DNA of 64,000 nt from Phlegmacium glaucopus (Eukaryota > Basidiomycota > Agaricomycetes > Agaricales > Cortinariaceae): NCBI GenBank assembly GCA_015039465.1, contig MU130542.1, positions 62,001-126,000 of the forward strand, in the 5' to 3' direction. Under the pieces are notes generated by a model that saw nothing but the letters and a program-made list of their open reading frames with translations, was not told the origin of the DNA and did not search any database. This document shows, one piece after another, positions 35,255 to 44,155 of this stretch. The translations under genes were made by a program, and so were the position numbers. Each line of letters opens with the position of its first letter. Position 1 is the first letter of the stretch.

Positions 35255-35876
35255 CAAGGGAGTCTTGCTGGCCTTAGATTGGGGAAAGAGAATGAGTGAG
35301 TTTTCTTCCTTCCTTAGGGCTAGGAGCCCGCCAGGCTTCTACGCTCCTCCGGAAATTCCGCCCCAGATTCATCCAGAAGCTGACCTTATCTTTTCCCTCT
35401 TTTTTTTCAAGGGAGTTTTGCTGGCCTTAGATTGGGGAAAGAGAATGAGTGAGTTTTCTTCCTTCCTTAGGGGTAGGAGCCCGCCAGGCTTCTACGCTCC
35501 TCCGGAAATTCCGCCCCAGATTCATCCAGAAGCTGACCTTATCTTTTCCCTCTTTTTTTTCAAGGGAGTCTTGCTGGCCTTAGATTGGGGAAAGAGAATG
35601 AGTGAGTTTTCTTCCTTCCTTAGGGGTAGGAGCCCGCCAGGCTTCTACGCTCCTCCGGACATTCCGCCCCAGATTCATCCAGAAGCTGATCCTATCTTTT
35701 CCCTCTTTTTTTTCAAGGGAGTTTTGCTGGCCTTAGATTGGGGAAAGAGAATGAGTGAGTTTTCTTCCTTCCTTAGGGGTAGGAGCCCGCCAGGCTTCTA
35801 CGCTCCTCCCAATGTTCCGCCCCAGATTCCAGAGGCGGACCTTATTATATCCCATTCCCTATTTGCAGCAGCCTAG
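35255..35876 (+). repeat. Four-copy 153-bp tandem repeat, open in one frame
   Basis: Units start at 35255, 35408, 35561 and 35714, exactly 153 bp (51 codons) apart and nearly identical; the last diverges near 35,810. One frame is open throughout from ATG 35292 (MSEFSSFLRARSPPGFY) to about 35,876. Each unit also carries a donor-like GTGAGT and a polypyrimidine acceptor TTTTTTTTCAAG, so it could instead be a repeated exon of about 37 nt plus a 116-nt intron. CACGTG lies 117 bp before the ATG. Confidence 0.8.
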
Positions 35877-36229
35877 TTTGCCTTGGGAGGGGGAAAGTGT
35901 TGGAGCCTTTTTTTTCTTTTTTTTGTCCCTGTCAATTTAAGTCTAGGGGAGCGTAGCTCCATGCAGAGGTTACATACTTGTGTAATTGGGACTCCTTAGG
36001 CCCCTAGAGCCCATCTCTCAAGCCCCTCCACCTCCTGTTGCACTAGTGAGGCACTATCCCCTACATAGCCCGGCAAAGATACGCCGTTTACGGGAGCGTG
36101 GTATGGCGAGGTGGGGTAATAGCCATCTATTGCACTTAGTTATCTACATCTTTGCATCATTGGGCATAAAGCCCTCTGTCTGTCCAGTGCCCAACTGCTA
36201 GAGTGGTAGGTACGACGCGGAATATCAGG
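35877..36229. other. Spacer between tandem repeat and LINE fragment
   Basis: No gene or repeat recognised. Confidence 0.4.
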
Positions 36230-36600
36230 TTAGGGAGGAAGAGTGAGAGCCGGGCGTGAGGCGGGCGAATGTATCAACTCCTTGATATAATCCTTCTTTG
36301 CTAGGATGGCTCCTAGGTTCCTTGATTGAGGTCCCATCCTGCGGCCAAGATCATGTCTCTCATAATCGTACAAGGGGCATTCAAGCAGAGAATGGACGAC
36401 CGTCTCCGCGACTTCATGGCGTCGCACCCCCTAGCAAGACTCGCAGCGTTTTGGGGCAGCTTTGCCAATTCTGCGTAGGTAGACGTTCAGCTGGAAGTGA
36501 TTGGACCAGATCTGGAAGATTAGGCTACTTTGAGGACGATTGAAGCTTTCTTGCATTTTTCTGAGCTTGTTGAACAGGAAGTCAGGTCGACATTGTTGAA
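36230..36600 (-). mobile_element. LINE (non-LTR retrotransposon) 3' fragment, decayed
   Basis: The minus-strand translation reads WSNHFQLNVYLRRIGKAAP, then KRCESC, a stop codon, then EVAETVVHSLLECPLYDYER and ending at 36230. This is the conserved C-terminus of Tad1/I-type LINE polyproteins (LN.YL.RI......CxxC....ETxxHxLxECPxYxxER). The in-frame stop after CESC and the lack of upstream reverse transcriptase show it is a dead 5'-truncated relic. Confidence 0.75.
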
Positions 36601-37077
36601 TCTTTCCCTTCTGTTGCTCTTTTGTGATGGCCTAGTTTGTACTATAGTAAATATGCAAGAGATCAAGAGGACTCGGTCCGTCTCTTAGTCGAAGCAGGGG
36701 ATTTCGGGTGATTAAAGTATAGATAGCACTTCGTTACTCCTAGAAGCTACCTGTGCTTTTCTTTACAGTAATGGAGTTAGAACTCTGTTTAGAAGTCCTT
36801 GGAGAATGAAGATTGGGGGGAAGTATTCAACTGGTTTAATACAGTACAGAAGTACAGCATTTATACATAAAATGGCACAGTGCCACAGAAATATGGTAGG
36901 TCCCAAGAATAATGAAAGTTATCTCCATCCATTGTGGTTGCTGCGTGTCTCACACTTTTCCATACTTAGGCGACCTTTGTTGCTTGCACTTTACATTCCA
37001 ATGGGCCGCTATAGGCGTTATGTGCTTGGGATAAAGCAAATGAAGGAACATGAATCATCGTCTTCTACTTTGGAGGG

Positions 37078-37310
37078 ATCACGCGTGATTATGTCCTACT
37101 TTGGAAATGTAACGCGTGACTAGCTCCTGCTTTGGAACATCATGCGTGATTATGTCCTACTTTGGAAACGTAACGCGTGACTAGCTCCTGCTTTGGAACA
37201 TCACGCGTGATTATGTCCTACTTTGGAAACGTAACGCGTGACTAGCTCCTGCTTTGGAAACATCACGCGTGATTATGTCCTACTTTGGAAGCATCACGCG
37301 TGATGTCCTA
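37078..37310. repeat. 61-bp tandem repeat built on ACGCGTGA half-units
   Basis: About three and a half copies of a 61-bp unit made of two related halves: ATCACGCGTGATTATGTCCT with ACTTTGGAAA, and GTAACGCGTGACTAGCTCCT with GCTTTGGAA. Each half centres on the palindrome ACGCGT. Similar ACGCGTGAT and ACACGTGA half-units recur near 55,800. Confidence 0.85.
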
Positions 37311-37475
37311 CTTTTGTGTGGCAATTGTTCCGGCGTTTGGCGAAGGGCGTTATGGGAGTGTATTAAATTTTATTCAAGCTAGCGATTGGGATTTTGCATT
37401 GAATAGACGAATGTGCAAAGCCAGGTCGAATTTGATGTGGAAAGGCATTCGCAAGCAATACTTGTACAGGTAAAT

Positions 37476-37528
37476 TTAACCCTAACCTTAGCGCTGGCTT
37501 TCGGAAGTCCAGACGCTCACGTGATCAT
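37476..37528 (+). promoter_or_regulatory. Conserved 50-bp telobox/E-box motif, copy E
   Basis: Reads TTAACCCTAACCTTAGCGCT, then about 10 nt, then GGAAGTCCAGACGCTCACGT followed by GATCAT. CACGTG at 37518 is 95 bp before an ATG at 37618, with the TET/JBP gene starting at 38110. Confidence 0.6.
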
Positions 37529-37617
37529 CGCCTGTAGGGCAACTGGTCCATTTGTAGAGCTGCTTTAGACAGTTTTACTGCATATTTGTATGCTTCGTTC
37601 ACTTCGGATCCGGAAAT

Positions 37618-37821
37618 ATGAGCACCAGCCTTATATTATCGACGTATTTTGCAGAATATGCCCCAGTTCCATCTGAATGGTGGGTCCGATTATGTCCATC
37701 GAGGTCAGCGGTACTTGGCTTCAAAAGCCAATGTGCACCAATTTCTTCCAGTGAAAAGATGCATTTGGCCCTAAATTCGACGTTGGAAAGAACTAGGGCT
37801 CCAACCGTTCTATCTATATAG
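37618..37821 (+). CDS. Small hypothetical ORF behind motif copy E
   Basis: A 67-codon frame starting MSTSLILSTYFAEYAPVPSE. No family recognised. Listed because it follows motif copy E at a promoter-like distance; it may be a relic first exon. Confidence 0.22.
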   Translation: MSTSLILSTYFAEYAPVPSEWWVRLCPSRSAVLGFKSQCAPISSSEKMHLALNSTLERTRAPTVLSI

Positions 37822-38109
37822 CTGCTCCGCCTGAAGCAAATAAGCTATGTTCTCTGCATCGGCATATTTGCGACATCCTTTGCCACTTTTATCTGGTTTT
37901 TAGCCCATGTCTATTTGCTCAGGCACAAGGCAGATTCATTTTTCCTTTTAACCATGATCCACATGCGCTGCGAAAAAATATACAGCACTAGCTGCATAAA
38001 TTACGCCATCTTATAGCGCAGGCAGGTTAGATCCTAGCCACTGCACCTTTTATCACGTGACCCCATTCTTTTTCCAACCACCAAGTGAGCCAACCGAACA
38101 AATTGCACA

Positions 38110-39613
38110 ATGACAAACGAAGCGCATACCGTGGAGATTATGAATTTCAACGCAGAGGGTTTATTTAGCCCAGACGTACTGCAGGGATGCGAGGCCGCTG
38201 TTGATGAAGTTGTGGCCTACGAGGATGGCATAGGTACGTGGCGCTTTTGGGCTGAAAATTAGCAGCAGAGGCATATTATCCAGATAACTCAGGTCCCGCC
38301 TTGCCTGACCAAATGGGAAGAAAACGGCAGCTGTATCAAAGCCCAGGGCATGCTGTAGATGCCCCCCCAAGGCAGAAGGCGCGTAATTTTTCTGAGCCAA
38401 GGGCGAATGCGAAGCAGGAGAGGAAGAGGAGACACAAGCAGTCGAAGGAGGAGACCTATTGGAAGGAATATGGCCACCTTCCGAGGGCATCTATTGTGCG
38501 GAAGTACGTTGGAGGTTCTTTGGAGGTTAGCTCCAACTGTAGGGTCTCCACTTTGCCAGCGAAGGCAGGCGGATACACCGCTAAGTCAAGCAAGCTGGAA
38601 CATCTCCCAGAGATCAAATCACTGGAGGACGCCAAGGCCAGGGGGTTTGCCGTAGTTGATTTAAATGGCCGGTGAGTCCTGCCATAGGAAAGCTTGAGCC
38701 CTGCTCACTGACATTTGCAGAGATCGACCCATAGTTGACTCCCTTGGGAGAGTCTTGGCTGTTTTGGTCCCCCCGCCATCTGATCCAAGATACCGCGCAA
38801 GTTGCAAATCCGCATCTAACAGGATGGAAGAGGAGAGCGCCAAGGTGAATTTTTTGGCAAAGGACCTTACGCACAAGCGGGGCGACAACTTTGCTGCCCT
38901 TAACATAGGGCTATCGTATGGTAACGGGCATACCAAACCTACCCGCCCCAAATTGGGTCGCTTTGATGGGCTTGCAAGGGCTTTATTGGATGACGAAGAC
39001 ATCCAACGTCTGGCGGCATACCAAGATTGTGGGTTTAACTCTGCACCGCGGGGAATATTTGATAAATGTAAATTTCGCAGCTACGTTTGCACTTTGGCAC
39101 CCAAAGGGATATCTGTATTACAAAACCAACCTCGACAAGCTCTGGGAGGCACATCCAGACCTAGATGAGCCCCTTTTCCCCCGTTCGATAATGCCTACAG
39201 TAGCATTCAATATGGGCAGGCAAGTGGCCACCAAGAAGCATGTTGACTCTCAGAATTGTCCATTTGGATGGTGTACCGTCACAGCATTGGGAGATTTCGA
39301 CGCCACCAAAGGGGGCCACATCGTCCTATGGGAGCTTGGAGTAGTTCTAGAGTTTCCAGCTGGAGCCTGTGTCTGCTTACCTTCCGCCATAATCACCCAT
39401 TCCAACATTCCTACAGCAGAGGGTGAAACTAGGATGTCCTTCACCCAATACTGCTCTGGGGACATCTTCAGATATGTCGAAAATAGGTTCAAAACCGATG
39501 TTGACCTGAGGCGCGAAGATCCTGCAATATTTGAGTCCAGAGTCAATGCCAGGAAGATCAGACTCCAGCAGGGGTTTGACATGTTCTACAGAATCCCACA
39601 GGGGAGGAGATGA
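38110..39613 (+). CDS. TET/JBP-family Fe(II)/2-oxoglutarate oxygenase
   Basis: Four exons, 38110-38233, 38284-38671, 38721-39028 and 39081-39613, all joined in frame, give 450 residues. The N-terminal half is basic and disordered (RKRRHKQS-type clusters). The catalytic half matches TET/JBP: TFALWHPKGYLYYKTNL, VAFNMGRQVATKKHVDSQN (HxD), WCTVTALGDFDATKGGHIVL, FPAGACVCLPSAIITHSN (distal His) and ETRMSFTQYCSGDIFRYVE (2-oxoglutarate Arg). The family oxidises 5-methylcytosine (TET) or thymine (JBP) in DNA. Fungal members form lineage-specific expansions linked to transposons. All ligands are kept, so it is probably active. CACGTG at 38054 lies 51 bp before the ATG. The frame change near 39,030 is explained by an intron, not a frameshift. 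Confidence 0.87.
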
Positions 39614-40191
39614 TATTAGCTTATATACACACAGCCCTAGCTAGGAAATATAGAGATTCAAATGTATAGCTCATCGGGCTTAATATTCACCTCCAAAATA
39701 TGGCATGGAATTTTCCAAGTAAAGAGATTGTTATTTTGCAAGGCAAAACTACCCTATATATAAGCATTCAGACAATGGTGCCGCAGTAGGTGGCCCATTC
39801 TTGCATACTGCGGCGCTAATAAGGGGCTGCATTCCGTCGCAAGGTCTTATGCTGCTGAATTCATAGTCTTCGCGTAGCTGTTCTGTCGTCCCTGATTGCC
39901 ATGTCAGGGACTGGATCTGGGGAACCAGCTTATGTTTATATGCTCTGGGTTCTCCTAAAATGACAACAGCTTTGTACCCCAAAAATTCAATTGGAACTTT
40001 TTCCTGGATTCAGATGTCAGGGGAAGCATGGCGAAGAAAAACCGTAAGCTTGTCGATTCTGATAAGCGTTTTATGCACACGTGCCTTGCCGCGCCTTCGG
40101 CAATCTGTCGGAGTGTGATATTTTCCAGGCTCGCACAACACCGAATCGATAGGAGCCAGTTTTCTGTTCTGCCAAAGCACCTTCCTCTGCC
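39614..40191. other. Intergenic spacer
   Basis: No gene recognised. CACGTG at 40078 lies 109 bp before the start of JmjC paralogue 2. Confidence 0.45.
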
Positions 40192-43100
40192 ATGCCTCTT
40201 GGATCGAAGGATACTTTTGACCAATTTAGAAACTTTCCATGGTTTACTGACGCCATATTTGCAGCCGATCAGCCCTCGCAGCCTAACCTGAAGAACCTTC
40301 TGCTCTTTATCATGCGCTGCGAGCAAGACATCTTTTCGGGGGAAGAAACGTGCACCGATGCCCTGGAAATTTTGGAATCCCAACGTCCGATTTCCCAACT
40401 CATCCAGGAGGCCGACTTGCCTCGTGCCTCTTTCATTTGGGCCACAAATTACCTGATGTATTACAGGATCTTGGACGTTGCTCAGCTCCTCTCGTCTAAC
40501 CAAGCAATCAAGCCCCACCTACATACCAGGTGCAATCCCCCGGATTTTTCGCTAACGGTAAGCCCAATTTGATTTAGTGTGCCATCAGCCTAGTTAGGTC
40601 CCTTGACAACAGGGTTGGAATGCTTTTCTGGGGAACTGGACCAACATCGTGCGGCATGCCTCCTGTCTTCTCTCCCAAGTCACGCCGGAGCCCTTGTCTG
40701 AGGATGGTTCCTATTTGACGTTGCCAGCATTCCGCCTGTCATCCGTTCTTCGTCGCTTGGATCGCCTGGAATTCCATAGGATCTTGATCAACTTTGAGCT
40801 AGCGGCGATGCACCTGTCCTCCCTACTCCAGGTAAGCTCCCCATGGTTTATTTCATTCTTTTTGTCCAACCTTACATCGCAGGGAAACGAATATCCTGAC
40901 ACGCTGGAGAAACTTGCAGCCTCACTCAATCTGTCAAGACTCTTTTGTTCAGTTTTTGGGAACCGATATTGATTCGTTGGCATTTCTAGCAATCTATGCG
41001 AGCTTCAGTCCATCTTGTCTTCCAATGGGAACGTGGCGCATTTGCAGCTTCCGTTGCACACTGCTTTGTCAATCTCTCCCATCGTCCTTTTGATCCCAAC
41101 CTCCATCCACAAAGCGCGGATAAAACACCACGAACCACTTGAGGTGAATCTTGTCAGCAGCTTCCCTAAATCCCTCTAATTTTCTCCAGATTTGGCAAGG
41201 TCTCCGATCTGACAGACCAAGCGCGCTTGTCAGCATCGAGCGTCGTCTGTGGTCCCTTCTGTTCGATATAGCGACTTCGACCCGCGTCTGTACAACTTCT
41301 TGCTTGAAGGACGAAATGAAGGCCGCCATATCAACTCTTGATCAGCAGATTGATGCGGACGCTGTAGCTTGGTTTCGCCCACCAGGTAACTGCTCACTTT
41401 ATTTGAATAATCTTCCCTCATACATCGCAAGACCTAGAAGCAACAGATAGCAACCTTCCTGAAGGCGATCACCCTATGGAAGATCAGCAGGAAGAAGGGC
41501 TAAACCCCTGTACTTCCCTAGAAGGCGATCGCCCTATGGATGATCTACAGGAGCTATCGCCAGCCCCCTCCCCCAGAGATGACCTCCGCATGGACGACCT
41601 TGGCAAACAAGAACAGCAATCCCCTCACCCTCCCCTGGATGATGATGATAGCATGGACCTCGATGCTGGGGACGAAGCCCACCCTATTCCACCAAGGCCC
41701 AAACGAAAGCGAATGCATGATGGCCAAACCGCTCCGCCGCAAAGTTCAAACTCGAAACCTACCCCAAAGAGGCCGCGAAATCAGAGTCCAATGCGCAGAG
41801 ATCGGGAGAGAAATACGGTCCAGCCTGGCCAGAGCGTCAAGGTTGCAGGAAGGTGGTTTGAAGCCGTCGATTTGGCGGCCATGAATGTATGGCTCCCTTG
41901 TTGTTAAATATACCTCACTTTGACCCGCTTTATATCGCAGGAGGAGGCGCTGGAAATATCGTTGATTAGCTGTCAGACCAAGGGAAGCAAGATGGCCGGG
42001 AAAGAGAAGATGCTCCCTGATATTGAGGGGACTAAGGTGTCCTATACGCCCTTGGTTCACGTGAGTATGCCATACAAGTCCTCCTTTCTCCCATAATTCA
42101 CCCCTGCATAGCTCCAAGACCAAGGCAAATTCATTGCCTCCCTCATTTCTCACGTTGAAAGAGACTACGATTCAAACACCGGCTTGCCCCTCTACTTGGC
42201 TTACCCTTCACGATCCATGATAAAGATCATGAGCCAGGAGGAGTTTGCCGCCCAGAGCACTGCTGAAATACAGGCCTCTCATGCAGGCCATCATCTCTTG
42301 GTCACTGGCGGCCCTGCTGCAGCTTTTGGATTTGACGAGGTAGGAATGGAGACCCTGGCCTCTCCCAGTCAGGTCTTCGCCATTCACGGTGCGATGTCCA
42401 CGGCTTGATCCAATGCCCCAGCTAACCGTTTATGCCGGCACAGACTCCTCTGTCAGGGTCCAAGGAGGCAACGAAAACGTACGACAACGGACTGGCACTA
42501 CCGCCCACCTCTTGGACAGCCACAACTCGCCCAAGGCCGTTGGCAAGATTCTGAATGCCCTAGACTTCCCCCGTCCACATTTCGACGATCCCTCGCCCCT
42601 CCTCGCTTCGGACGTGTTTTCATTCCGTCGCAACGCATCTCGCCAAGATTTTGCAGAAGATTACCCTGACGCCCATATGCGCTGGGGGCTAGCCGCCACT
42701 TCGGATGCCTGCTCTTCTTTTCACATCGACAGCCACGGCCTTGCCACATATATCTCTTGTGTGAATGAAGGCGGGTCTAAGCTCTGGGTTCTTGTAGGTG
42801 CAAAGGATAATGTGGGGGTCTCAGCCTTCACAAATGCTAAAAATGCATTCGATTTTCATTCGGACAACGCCCTCAAACCAGACAAATTTCCCGATCTCCA
42901 ATTTGAAGCCCTCTTGCTAAGGCCTGGAATGACGCTGTGAGTATTTCTACTTTGCCGTTTTTTTTGAGAGCTTCACACCCTATTTGTCCAGCTACATGCG
43001 GCCAAACACCCCCCATGCAGTAGTGACCCCGACGGCGGCAATATGTCACGGAGGTCATTATCTCACTACCTCGTCCCTCCGCCAAACATGCCATGGGTAT

Positions 43101-43809
43101 TTGATGACTTTTACGCTGAGCACTCTTCTCACCAACGCAGAGCTCACCTCGAAAGTGCAGCTTCTCTTCCGACAGATGGCATTTTTCTTCTGGGATGCAT
43201 TCACGCACAGCGCTCGTGGGTGTTCCTTTTATTTTTTATGCATTTGGCTCCAATGTAAAGCTGCCAGGTCCACCCCCAACAACCCGTGCCCATCTCCCAG
43301 ACGTCGCTACTTTTGAAGGGGTCCTTGACCTCTTTTCTTTCTGCAATATCCTTGAACTGTCCAACGTCACTCATCCAGGTAGCTACGGCCTTCCTGGTCT
43401 GGGGGTCTCCGAAAGATTGGAGATGATTCGGGGCCACGCAGCTTCTCGGGCCATAGTTGAATGGGTCATCACCCACTATGAATTCGCCCAGAGCAAAGAT
43501 CTTGGAAAATTTTACTACGACTACCTGGCCTATCAAACGCGATCTCTGGTTAATTCCAAGCGCTTCGCTGAAAAGAATGGAATTTTCAGCTCCAATGGAA
43601 CTCCCATTGCTACCAACCTGGAAAAGCTGATCGGAAAGAGCTTTGAGCCTACTCATCCATTTTGGGACAGCTGGAACAAGTACTGCGACGAGGAGCAGTT
43701 GGATTTTGCATGGCCTTCGTCTGCCGAACGTCCCACGATCAGACTCCGGGACCTGCCTCTAGCCAGTAAGCTTCGACTCCTAAACCCTGCTGTCTATCCA
43801 GCTACCTGA
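40192..43809 (+). CDS. JmjC-like Fe(II)/2-oxoglutarate oxygenase, paralogue 2
   Basis: Starts at ATG 40192 (MPLGSKDTFDQFRNFPWFTD) and ends at the stop before 43,810. Block order is the same as paralogue 1: N-terminal module, LEFHRILINFELAAMHL near 40.77 kb, and IERRLWSLLFDIA near 41.25 kb. A disordered part follows with PMDDLQE/PAPS repeats and KRKRM (41.45-41.8 kb), then VQPGQSVKVAGRWFE. The JmjC-like core begins near 42.4 kb. MRWGLAATSD, FHIDSHG (HxD) and KLWVLVG precede an intron, then YMRPNTPHAVV gives the distal His. All iron ligands are present, so it is likely active; the substrate is unknown. The C-terminal helical region (LPDVATFEGVLDLFSF, 43.3 kb) is shared with paralogues 3 and 4. 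It is the most complete paralogue and lies just after the TET/JBP gene. Confidence 0.78.
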
Positions 43810-44155
43810 TGCCTTTGACAGTCGAGAATAGCATGGTATGTCAGGGGATGACCTTGGATGATCTGGAGTGGGAGAAAAATTCTATAGCAAGCTCATGAAT
43901 CACGATAGCCAGTTGCTATAACTTTGAGTGTAAATATCGTGCAGATGTTTATAATGGGTTGTCTAAAAAATTTTGAAAGTTGGTGATGTTGCCTTCAGCA
44001 GAGCTTATGGGCTGTACATCTGAGAAAGGATTAGGTAAACCAGCGCCTCTGACGTCAGCGTACGATTGGACACGTGGTATACATGATTATGTAATGTACT
44101 CAGGCAAAAAAAAGGAAGATTGTGCCATTCCATTTACGGTTTTTGGAACACACGC
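43810..44155. promoter_or_regulatory. Spacer with CRE-like and E-box palindromes before JmjC paralogue 3
   Basis: Contains TGACGTCA at 44050-44057 and CACGTG at 44071-44076, 80-106 bp before ATG 44156. No gene seen. Confidence 0.4.

Noticed and set aside
39000..39100. Possible frameshift in the TET/JBP gene
   Set aside because: A 52-nt intron (39029-39080) with GTGGGT donor, TTGAT branch site and CGCAG acceptor restores the frame.
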